5,273 nucleotides of DNA from OCS116 cluster bacterium. Its GTDB lineage: Bacteria > Pseudomonadota > Alphaproteobacteria > Rhizobiales > OSC116. Under the pieces are notes generated by a model. That model saw only the letters and a program-made list of their open reading frames with translations, had not been told where the DNA came from and ran no database searches. A program made the position numbers and the translations under genes. Below, in pieces: positions 1-5,273 of this stretch (within the stretch, counting starts at the first letter, position 1; each line of letters begins with the position of its first letter). Location of the stretch: NCBI GenBank assembly GCA_002402005.2, contig NVUS02000176.1, positions 1 to 5,273 on the forward strand, written 5' to 3'.

Positions 1-812
1 CGGCGCAACAAAGCAATCACCAATGCGCCAAAAGCACCAACAGCGCCGGCTTCGGTCGGGTTTAAAAACCCACCATATAGGCCGCCCAATACCAGGGCGA
101 CGAGAGAGAATATCGGCACGGCTTTGCGCACAATGTCCAAGCCCGAAAGCTCCTCAAATTCAACTTCATCTTGTGCCTCATCACCCGCTTCAAATACCAA
201 ATCTTTGCGCCATCTGGCCATAGCAATAATCGCCAACGAAAACAAACCAGCCAACAACAAACCAGGCCCAACACCCGCCAAAAACATCCGTCCAACCGAT
301 TCCTCAGCCAATACCGCGTAAACAATCATCAGTAAAGACGGCGGTATCAGCATGCCCAACACCGAGCTGCCCGCCACCACGCCGGTGGCAAAACGTTTGG
401 TATAACCATGGCGCGCCATTTCAGGCACAGCCACTTTAGAAAATACCGTTGCCGAAGCAATGGAAACCCCGGTGATCGAGGCAAACACGGCATTGGCAAA
501 CACTGTCGCCACGCCTAGGCCACCTACCAATTTGCGCATCAACCGTTCAAATACGTCAAACGTATCCTTCCCAACCCCTGAGACGGTCACCAACAATCCC
601 ATCAAAACAAAGAGAGGCACAACCGCAAACAAATATTCGCGCAAACTATCATTGGCCACAGAGCCAATCATGCTCATTGCCACGCGCTCATTGCGGATCA
701 TCATCACTCCGCCAAACGAAACCAATAACATGCCAATGCCAATCGGCATGCCTAATGATATGGCCAAAATCAAAATACCAATTGCCAAAATGCCAATTTC
801 TATGCCGGTCAT
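1..812 (-). CDS. dctM: TRAP transporter large permease subunit DctM (partial, C-terminus off the left edge)
   Basis: This is the large integral membrane subunit of a tripartite ATP-independent periplasmic (TRAP) transporter, which uses an ion gradient to move a solute handed over by the binding protein. The frame is open from an ATG at 812 to the left edge, giving 270 full codons of a family usually about 425-440 residues long. Family hallmarks are PLFVLMG at about 66-72, a glycine-rich GGLGVATVFANAVFASITG stretch at 97-115, PEMARHGY at 130-137, LGMLIPPS at 152-159, the AGVGPGLL segment at 179-186 and NPTEAGAVGA at 251-260. Most of the rest is hydrophobic helices. An acidic stretch at about 208-221 (eight Asp/Glu in 14 residues) forms a loop between helices. 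The start codon directly follows the dctQ stop codon (TAG then ATG), and AAGGAA inside the end of dctQ serves as its ribosome binding site, so translation is probably coupled. The family call is secure; the substrate is unknown. Confidence 0.95.
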   Translation of the reverse strand, partial: MTGIEIGILAIGILILAISLGMPIGIGMLLVSFGGVMMIRNERVAMSMIGSVANDSLREYLFAVVPLFVLMGLLVTVSGVGKDTFDVFERLMRKLVGGLGVATVFANAVFASITGVSIASATVFSKVAVPEMARHGYTKRFATGVVAGSSVLGMLIPPSLLMIVYAVLAEESVGRMFLAGVGPGLLLAGLFSLAIIAMARWRKDLVFEAGDEAQDEVEFEELSGLDIVRKAVPIFSLVALVLGGLYGGFLNPTEAGAVGAFGALVIALLR

Positions 813-1376
813 CTATTCTTCCTTAAGCGTAAAAATGGCTTTTAAACCTGCTATCACATGTACAAAAAACTGTATGGCCGCCACACTGATGCCGATTAAA
901 ATCATCAGTCTAAATGGCCATGTCGGCAAGGTTAAAACCCCAGTCACGCCGATATAATTGTCAAATTTCAAATCTTTTAAGAGAATTTTATAAGTAGAAT
1001 TGGCTATAAAACCGCACAAAATAGCGCCAACCAAATCCCACATGGCTTTTACAAAAGCTCCTGCTCGGGGGAATTTTGCGGTAAATGGCGGCAGGAATAA
1101 TTCAGTCCTCGCCAAACGCTCATGTCTTACCGTTGTGCCCAATTGTAAAAATACAATCATCACCAAGGTCAATGCACCCAATTCAGAAACCAGCGGCAGC
1201 GAGCTACCAAATAGGTTTCTCATCACCACATCCGAGCAGATGATAATCATCAACACCCCAATCAATATGGTACCAATGGCGCCCAGCCCGTCTGCTATAA
1301 GCGACCAATAACGTAACAACCAATGGCTTTGCCGCTCCTTGATGGGAGCGGCAAAATTATTGTTTTTCTCATTCAC
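813..1376 (-). CDS. dctQ: TRAP transporter small permease subunit DctQ
   Basis: This is the four-helix small membrane subunit of the TRAP transporter, which pairs with DctM in the inner membrane. The protein is 187 residues from the chosen start. Membrane segments are seen at about 27-49, 63-82, 113-131 and 154-175. The family signature around the end of helix 1 and start of helix 2 is present (SDVVMRNLFGSSLPLVSEL, residues 48-66), followed by HERLARTELF at 85-94. I chose the GTG at 1376 because TTTTGGAAAATATA places GGA seven bases before it. A TTG at 1388 would add four residues (MENI), but its only AGG sits one base away, which is too close. No in-frame ATG exists near the N-terminus. It follows dctP by 53 bases (41 if the TTG is used) and abuts dctM. 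A strong hairpin covers codons 8-17 (see the separate entry). Confidence 0.92.
   Translation of the reverse strand: MNEKNNNFAAPIKERQSHWLLRYWSLIADGLGAIGTILIGVLMIIICSDVVMRNLFGSSLPLVSELGALTLVMIVFLQLGTTVRHERLARTELFLPPFTAKFPRAGAFVKAMWDLVGAILCGFIANSTYKILLKDLKFDNYIGVTGVLTLPTWPFRLMILIGISVAAIQFFVHVIAGLKAIFTLKEE
819..824 (-). promoter_or_regulatory. ribosome binding site of dctM within the end of dctQ
   Basis: AAGGAA reads on the minus strand inside the last dctQ codons; its AGGA ends seven bases before the dctM ATG. The dctQ stop and dctM start codons are directly adjacent, so ribosomes finishing dctQ can restart on dctM. Confidence 0.65.
1328..1355 (-). other. 11-bp perfect hairpin inside the start of dctQ
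   Basis: Bases 1328-1338 and 1345-1355 are perfect inverted complements (TTTGCCGCTCC and GGAGCGGCAAA on the plus strand), with a six-base loop at 1339-1344. Eight of the eleven pairs form a GC-rich core, GCCGCTCC with GGAGCGGC. In the transcript it spans dctQ codons 8-17 and begins 21 bases after the GTG start, within or just beyond an initiating ribosome's footprint. No U-run follows on the mRNA strand, so it is not a standard intrinsic terminator. A role in stabilising the upstream dctP message or damping dctQ expression is an inference. Confidence 0.5.
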
Positions 1377-1429
1377 TATATTTTCCAAACCTAGATAGAG
1401 TATAGTTTTATATTGAGTTTATTTAAGAC

Positions 1430-2509
1430 TTAGTTCAAGTCCCAATTGCGCAATGGTTTTTCACCTTTTTCGCGTAGACCATCCATATAAGCTTTCAAGA
1501 AAGCTTTGGCAGGAATGCCGCGTGCTTCTGTGGCTTCTGCCCATTCACCAGCAAGATCTGGCAATCTGTTAATCCACTCTTGGCGCATTTCTTCAGGCAT
1601 CACAGAAATGGTCACAGGGACATCTTGGTCTTTGCCAAGTTCAACCATTTTATCCATAAAGATTTCATGGCGGGTGATCATATCTTTGGCATGTTCATCA
1701 GAATAATACTGACCAGCGGCAAGCATGGCGTCTTGCACTTCTTTGTCCAAGCTATCCCATGTATCTTTATTGATGGCCAAACCACCAGAGAATACCGTAC
1801 CAAAATTAACCCGTGTGATGTAAGGCGCAACTTCATAAATTTTGGTTGGCAATACACCTAAAGCCAATGACAAGGCACCATCAGACACACCAGTTTGAAT
1901 GTCGGTATAAAAAGTTGGCAACGCGCCATCAACAGCTGTTGCACCTACACCGCGCAACCAAGTGCCTAGCACGCCTGGGGCTGATAATTTGACGCCAATA
2001 AGGTCACTTAAATCATTAATCGGTTTCTTGGTATAAAGATCATAACTGTCTGAACCCGTTGCGCCTAGATAAACCAGATTATACTGCTCCCATTCCTTTT
2101 TAAACTCTGGGAAGCTTTCATAAAGCTCACCCAAAGTGCCCAATTGCGCCGGCACATTTGTGGTGGTGAACGGCGTAAAACCAGTCACTTGGCTCAATGG
2201 CATTTTGGCAGCTTCAAGGTAGGAAAATACCCAACCAATGTCTGTCACACCTTCTTCAACCGATGTCAGTGTGGCGTTGGCTTTGTAAAGTTGACCACCA
2301 AAAGCTTCTTGCCAATTCACTTTAAAATTGCCCGTCTTGGCCAAAATTTCATCAACCTTTGGCATAAAATGGCTTTGGATAAAACCAATCCATGGAATGA
2401 CGGTTGGATGGCTAGAAGCCACGGTAATGTCTACCGTTTCTTCGGCCATGGCAGCTGGAGCAAAACTCACCGCTGCGCTCAATAACAATGCGCTTAGTAT
2501 TTTCTTCAT
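1430..2509 (-). CDS. dctP: TRAP transporter substrate-binding protein DctP
   Basis: This is the periplasmic solute receptor of the TRAP transporter; it captures the ligand and delivers it to DctQM. It has 359 residues, the usual size with a signal peptide. The signal peptide shows a MKK start, a hydrophobic core and a likely cut after AMA at residue 22. Family features include VASSHP (30-35), the EEGVTDIGWV segment (85-94), the linker region at 165-195 and TDIQTGVSDGAL (202-213), which matches the family's conserved QTGxxDG motif. In most family members the linker contains a K(I/L)R(V/T)P motif whose Arg clamps the ligand carboxylate. Here the segment reads GVKLSAPG (172-179), with Ser176 at that place; Arg186 is the nearest alternative. 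AGAGGG lies seven bases before the ATG. It follows the YciI-like gene by 36 bases and precedes dctQ. The family is certain; the ligand is unknown and may not be a simple C4-dicarboxylate. Confidence 0.95.
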   Translation of the reverse strand: MKKILSALLLSAAVSFAPAAMAEETVDITVASSHPTVIPWIGFIQSHFMPKVDEILAKTGNFKVNWQEAFGGQLYKANATLTSVEEGVTDIGWVFSYLEAAKMPLSQVTGFTPFTTTNVPAQLGTLGELYESFPEFKKEWEQYNLVYLGATGSDSYDLYTKKPINDLSDLIGVKLSAPGVLGTWLRGVGATAVDGALPTFYTDIQTGVSDGALSLALGVLPTKIYEVAPYITRVNFGTVFSGGLAINKDTWDSLDKEVQDAMLAAGQYYSDEHAKDMITRHEIFMDKMVELGKDQDVPVTISVMPEEMRQEWINRLPDLAGEWAEATEARGIPAKAFLKAYMDGLREKGEKPLRNWDLN

Positions 2510-2516
2510 TTAATTT

Positions 2517-2522
2517 CCCTCT
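2517..2522 (-). promoter_or_regulatory. ribosome binding site of dctP
   Basis: AGAGGG reads on the minus strand seven bases before the dctP ATG. This is good spacing and supports the start at 2509. Confidence 0.6.
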
Positions 2523-2545
2523 TAGTTGGACTACTTCTTTATTGT

Positions 2546-2935
2546 TTATTTAATTGTAAATGTCTGGCTGGATTTATTCAGCGTGATGGTCACACTGCCC
2601 TCATTGACAAGCCATGGTCTAACGGTAAATTCACGTGCCCCGCATATATGCATCGGGTCGCGCTGCGCAATTTCAACGGCCGCATCTCGCGAGGCCGCAC
2701 GCACCACAACAAGGCCCTCGCCTTCCCAGCTTTCTTCATCATCTGTCCACATCGGGCCAGCTGCATAGAGAATCCCTTCAGCTTCAAGTTCAACCTGAAA
2801 CTTAAGATGATCTTCTAAATTCTGAAATATTGGTTCAAGCCCATTTGTAGCTGTGGTAAAAATAGCATAAAGCTGTTTTTGTAACATATCGCTACTGGCT
2901 TGCATCACATCGGCACGTGGTACTGATTTTAACAT
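2546..2935 (-). CDS. YciI-like (YCII-related domain) protein
   Basis: This is a small cytoplasmic protein of 129 residues with the YciI-type ferredoxin-like dimeric alpha/beta fold. After a 20-residue lead, strand QLYAIFTTA (21-29) is followed by EDHLKFQVELEAEGILYAAGP (41-61), which holds the family's conserved His (His43) and the G-x-L-x-x-AGP turn. LVVVRAASRDAAVEIAQRDP (75-94) then gives the second strand, helix and conserved Asp93-Pro. The end (RPWLVNEGSVTITL, 106-119) resembles the RPW-NEG tail of a YciI subgroup. The ATG at 2935 is chosen because GGGAGGAAG precedes it ideally; an ATG at 2980 would overlap the CoA-transferase gene and lacks this support. Most family members have no known function, but TftG, a dehydrochlorinase of chlorinated hydroxyhydroquinone breakdown, belongs to this fold. 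A catabolic role here, perhaps as an isomerase or lyase, is inferred only from the neighbours. Confidence 0.85.
   Translation of the reverse strand: MLKSVPRADVMQASSDMLQKQLYAIFTTATNGLEPIFQNLEDHLKFQVELEAEGILYAAGPMWTDDEESWEGEGLVVVRAASRDAAVEIAQRDPMHICGAREFTVRPWLVNEGSVTITLNKSSQTFTIK
2553..2581 (-). promoter_or_regulatory. weak candidate internal promoter before dctP
   Basis: On the minus strand CTGAAT (2581-2576) and TACAAT (2558-2553) are 17 bases apart. The second matches the TATAAT consensus at five of six places, the first matches TTGACA at only three of six. It would start transcription near the end of the YciI-like gene, about 35-40 bases before the dctP ATG, and could give the binding protein extra expression. 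The region is AT-rich, so a chance match is quite possible. Confidence 0.2.
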
Positions 2936-2939
2936 ATTT

Positions 2940-2948
2940 CTTCCTCCC
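2940..2948 (-). promoter_or_regulatory. strong ribosome binding site of the YciI-like gene
   Basis: GGGAGGAAG reads on the minus strand; the GGAGG core ends seven bases before the ATG at 2935. It is the best Shine-Dalgarno match in the window and decides the start over the upstream in-frame ATG at 2980. It lies in the 34-base gap after the CoA-transferase stop codon. Confidence 0.8.
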
Positions 2949-2969
2949 AAAAGAAATGAATTGGCGAAA

Positions 2970-4118
2970 TTAGCTTTCACTCAATTGTTGACGTATTTCA
3001 TCCCCATGTTCATCTAAAACAGGTGGGGCCATAATGTTTAACTCAGGTTCGCCATCAAAATTATACGGTGCACGCACAGTTTTAAATCCATTTTCAAGCG
3101 GGTTAATGTCCGATAAGTGCGGCGCTTCAACCGCAATGTTTAAATGTTTGGCTTGCGCATCTTCTAACGCTTCATCCGCGTCATAAGCGGCCGAATGTGG
3201 CACTTCTTTTTCTAGCAATAAAGCACACCATTCATCGCGGGTTTTGGTGGCAAAAACCGGAGTAAGAATATCAATTAAATCTTCTTGATGCTCAATCCGT
3301 TCCAGCCGTTCTTCAAACCTTGGGTCGGTCAGCAATTCCAATTTGCCGGTCGCTTCAATAAAACCCTGCCAAAATTTTGGTGGTGATGACATATGAATGG
3401 CCACCGATTTACCATCAGAACAAGTAAAACTATAAGACTGCGAAACCTTCGGTCGGCTTAACGGTCCCATAATTTCGCCTTCAGAGAAATAATGCGTAAA
3501 ACTATCCAAATTAAAATGGCACATGGCTTCCAGCATCGAAATGTCTAAGCGCCGACCTTTGCCGGTTTTGGCCACATCTAACAATGCCGCCATAATGCCC
3601 AAAGCCGCATATTGCCCGGTTACCGAATCGGCAATAGCAGGGCCAATCACCCGCTGCCTGTCTGGTGGGGTGAGCAAGCGTAAATAACCACTGGCGGCTT
3701 GTGCAACCGTGTCAAATGTCGGCCGATTGGCCGAAGGCCCATCCGTGCCAAAACCAGTGATGGCGCAATAGATAAGCTTGGGGTTTATTTTGCGTAAATC
3801 CGCCTCGCCAACGCCCAAACGCTCGGCCACACCCGGTCTAAAATTCTGAATGAAAACGTCAGCGGTTTTGATCAACGCATGAAATGTCGCCAAATCATCA
3901 GCCTGTTTGGTATCTAACGCAATGGAACGCTTATTGCGATTATAAGTCTGGAAATGCGGCGAATATAACCCGCCTTTAAACGCTCTAAACGGATCGCCCG
4001 ACCCCGGCCGCTCAACCTTAATCACATCAGCACCTAAATCGGCCAAATGCATACCAGCAGCGGGGCCCGTGATATATGTGCCAAGCTCAATAACCCGAAT
4101 GTCTTTTAATATCTTCAT
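2970..4118 (-). CDS. class III CoA-transferase (CaiB/BaiF family)
   Basis: The protein moves CoA from a donor thioester, often succinyl-CoA or acetyl-CoA, to an organic acid. It acts in the cytoplasm, normally as an interlocked dimer. With 382 residues it has the usual family length. The N-terminal motif LKDIRVIELGTYITGPAAG (4-22) is followed by LADLGADVIKVERPGSGDP (25-43), NRNKRSIALD (60-69) and FIQNFRPGVAERLG (89-102). Next come TGFGTDGP (121-128) and IADSVTGQYAALGIMAAL (162-179). Asp164 in the last of these aligns with the catalytic Asp169 of formyl-CoA transferase, so the enzyme should be active. The ATG at 4118 starts the conserved MKILKDIRVIELG. In-frame ATGs further upstream (up to 4259) would extend into the lyase gene with unrelated sequence. 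The gap to the upstream lyase gene is ten bases. Its place beside the lyase suggests it makes that enzyme's CoA thioester substrate; the acid itself cannot be named. Confidence 0.93.
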   Translation of the reverse strand: MKILKDIRVIELGTYITGPAAGMHLADLGADVIKVERPGSGDPFRAFKGGLYSPHFQTYNRNKRSIALDTKQADDLATFHALIKTADVFIQNFRPGVAERLGVGEADLRKINPKLIYCAITGFGTDGPSANRPTFDTVAQAASGYLRLLTPPDRQRVIGPAIADSVTGQYAALGIMAALLDVAKTGKGRRLDISMLEAMCHFNLDSFTHYFSEGEIMGPLSRPKVSQSYSFTCSDGKSVAIHMSSPPKFWQGFIEATGKLELLTDPRFEERLERIEHQEDLIDILTPVFATKTRDEWCALLLEKEVPHSAAYDADEALEDAQAKHLNIAVEAPHLSDINPLENGFKTVRAPYNFDGEPELNIMAPPVLDEHGDEIRQQLSES

Positions 4119-4128
4119 ATAGTTGCTT

Positions 4129-4938
4129 TCACTCAGATGTATCTTGTGGCTTAGGCTGCTCGCCATCATAATCAATCGCCAAATCAGCTTTATGCGACAT
4201 AATGAAGCCGATAGAGCGGGTGGATTCTTCAAATAAATGTGCCACCAAACCTGCGGCACGGGCTAACAAAGGCACACCTTTCATGGCCGCCAATGGCCAA
4301 CCAGCATCTAACATCACCGCCGGAATTGCGCCCGAAACATTAATAGGCAACGGCCGGTTGATAATCTCTGGCGCATGTTTGGCCAGCAAACGCAGCATTT
4401 CAATATTCTCACCAGTCACATCATGTTCATCGGCCAGTTTCAGCAATATATTGGCGCGCGGGTCGCCAGCACTATGTTGCGGATGGCCAAGCCCCGGCAC
4501 TTTTTGGCGGGTGGCTTTTAAGTTTTTAAGACTTTTAATCGCCGCCGCTTCCCTGCTAATGCCGCTATCTTTAGCATCCTTTATGATTGCCACTATATAT
4601 TGTCCAGCAATTTCACTACTGCCAGCCACCACACTGCCCATGCCCAGCAGGCCCGCGGCCATTGCGCCTTGCCATGCATCAGGCCCTGCCGCCAAGGTCA
4701 TTCTTGCAGCTTGCACACTTGGCACAAGGCCGTGTTCGGCAATCGCCACCATGCAAGCATTGGTCATAAATTTTTGTTTTTCGCTGGGGTTTTTACCAGT
4801 CACCAATAGCCAAAAATAATCGGTAAAATCTGTCTTGCCAATCAATTCACTACATAGATCATACCCACGCACCGTCACACCATCGGCGTCCGATGTGGCT
4901 ATCGCAGTGAATGATTGATCTTGCTTGCCTATTCTCAT
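4129..4938 (-). CDS. citryl-CoA lyase / citrate synthase-like protein
   Basis: This 269-residue protein belongs to the short citrate synthase-like group often annotated as citryl-CoA lyase, related to the C-terminal part of ATP citrate lyase. Such enzymes split or form a carbon bond between an acyl-CoA and a 2-oxoacid. Signs are VRGYDLCSELIG (23-34), the YFWLLVTGKNPS segment (41-52), EHGLVPS (68-74), AAGLLGMGS (94-102), PGLGHPQH (148-155), PLPINVSGAIPAVMLDAGWP (196-215) and ARAAGLVAHLFEESTRSIGF (226-245). His69 and His152 match conserved citrate synthase histidines. By eye alignment, Ser202 replaces the catalytic Asp of the NVD motif, and the region of the GP-x-H motif (about 100-106) has no His. 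The start follows a weak AGAGAG. It lies 23 bases after the LigA-domain gene and ten before the CoA-transferase gene, which would supply its substrate. The family is clear; the true substrate is not. Confidence 0.85.
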   Translation of the reverse strand: MRIGKQDQSFTAIATSDADGVTVRGYDLCSELIGKTDFTDYFWLLVTGKNPSEKQKFMTNACMVAIAEHGLVPSVQAARMTLAAGPDAWQGAMAAGLLGMGSVVAGSSEIAGQYIVAIIKDAKDSGISREAAAIKSLKNLKATRQKVPGLGHPQHSAGDPRANILLKLADEHDVTGENIEMLRLLAKHAPEIINRPLPINVSGAIPAVMLDAGWPLAAMKGVPLLARAAGLVAHLFEESTRSIGFIMSHKADLAIDYDGEQPKPQDTSE

Positions 4939-4961
4939 TTATCTGACTCTCTTATAATTTA

Positions 4962-5273
4962 TTAAGTTTGCACGCTTGGGTAATCTTTACCCAGCCAATG
5001 TTCCAGTTTTGCGGCATATTCGAGCTGAAAGGCCAACGGGCCTTTTTCTTTCATATAATCCTCTTCATAAATGGCTATATATATGGTCAGGCATAAAAAG
5101 AAATGCGCGCCCATTTCAAACAAAGCCACATAATCATGGTTGATCAACACCTCCCGCTCATGCGCAGTCAATGAATGAACGGTGCTCATTTCGGCTTCAT
5201 TCAACCGCGGGCCAATGGATTGCTCCCACGAGGCCACCATGGCGGCAGGGTTGTCTTTATAACGCTGTAATAA
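4962..5273 (-). CDS. LigA-domain protein, extradiol dioxygenase small subunit or domain (partial, N-terminus off the right edge)
   Basis: The frame is open from the right edge to a TAA at 4964-4962, showing the last 103 residues. The first in-frame ATG (5240) is unlikely to be the start because coding sequence continues above it (RYKDNPAA). The core LTAHEREVLINHDYVALFEMG at visible residues 35-55, followed by AHFFL, matches the LigA family pattern of LTxEE, a D-(W/Y) pair and a xxxxG-x-x-F/P-x-L helix. LigA is the alpha subunit of protocatechuate 4,5-dioxygenase; it helps close the active site but carries no metal ligands. Those lie in LigB, which is not seen here. The piece could be a free alpha subunit or the C-terminal domain of a fused LigB-LigA enzyme such as gallate dioxygenase. 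It leads the visible operon, 23 bases before the lyase gene. The assignment rests on motif recall, so confidence is moderate. Confidence 0.68.
   Translation of the reverse strand, partial: LLQRYKDNPAAMVASWEQSIGPRLNEAEMSTVHSLTAHEREVLINHDYVALFEMGAHFFLCLTIYIAIYEEDYMKEKGPLAFQLEYAAKLEHWLGKDYPSVQT

Noticed and set aside
460..957. A 165-residue open frame on the plus strand
   Set aside because: It runs opposite dctM and dctQ, is rich in Asn, Thr and Pro as expected from reversed hydrophobic codons, and has no family motif.
1328..1366. Hairpin in dctQ as an intrinsic terminator
   Set aside because: On the transcribed strand it is followed by AAAGCC, not a U-run, and it lies inside an intact gene; the T-run at 1362-1366 is on the opposite strand and too far from the stem.
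1377..1429. Promoter (CTTAAA, 17 bases, TATACT) in the dctP-dctQ gap
   Set aside because: The -35 match is only three of six and the whole gap is AT-rich, so a chance match is likely.
1443..1456. Palindrome ATTGCGCAAT near the end of dctP as a regulator site
   Set aside because: It is short, lies inside coding sequence far from any start, and has no second copy.
2936..2980. Start of the YciI-like gene at the ATG at 2980
   Set aside because: It would overlap the CoA-transferase stop region and bypass the ideal GGGAGGAAG site before the ATG at 2935.
4119..4259. N-terminal extension of the CoA-transferase to an ATG at 4259
   Set aside because: The extra 47 residues overlap the end of the lyase gene and look unlike the family, whose conserved start is exactly at the ATG at 4118.
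4264..4302. TGGCC/GGCCA inverted repeat in the lyase gene
   Set aside because: Only five base pairs, explained by common Ala and Gly codons.
4202..4819. A 205-residue open frame on the plus strand
   Set aside because: It lies wholly opposite the lyase gene, its translation shows no recognisable family, and the minus-strand frame carries clear citrate synthase-like motifs.

Overview
The window is a compact, one-directional gene cluster. All seven genes lie on the minus strand, so transcription runs from the right edge to the left edge. The gaps between genes are 0 to about 53 bases, no convincing terminator separates them, and no RNA gene, mobile element, CRISPR array or integration site is visible. 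There is no gene-free stretch over 300 bases. Gene families, codon use and the moderate, slightly AT-leaning composition fit a proteobacterium, most likely a (possibly marine) alphaproteobacterium. That placement is inferred from family resemblance, not from a phylogenetic marker.

In transcription order: (1) 5273-4962, the C-terminal part of a LigA-domain protein related to the small subunit or domain of protocatechuate 4,5-dioxygenase and gallate dioxygenase, cut by the right edge. (2) 4938-4129, a citryl-CoA lyase/citrate synthase-like protein. (3) 4118-2970, a class III (CaiB/BaiF) CoA-transferase. (4) 2935-2546, a YciI-like small protein. (5) 2509-1430, a TRAP solute-binding protein (DctP). 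(6) 1376-813, the TRAP small permease (DctQ). (7) 812-1, the N-terminal 270 residues of the TRAP large permease (DctM), cut by the left edge.

The layout reads as a catabolic operon with its own importer. The TRAP system would bring an organic acid into the cell. An extradiol ring-opening dioxygenase, represented here only by its LigA part, would act on an aromatic acid or related compound. The CoA-transferase would activate a carboxylate, and the lyase would split the CoA thioester by a retro-Claisen/aldol-type reaction. YciI-like proteins can be small enzymes of aromatic breakdown. The substrate cannot be read from the sequence.

The points most worth checking are the lyase lacking the usual citrate synthase Asp and one His by eye alignment, the solute-binding protein lacking the conserved ligand-carboxylate Arg, an 11-bp perfect hairpin at the start of the dctQ coding region, and the unusual pairing of LigA with a lyase and CoA-transferase module.
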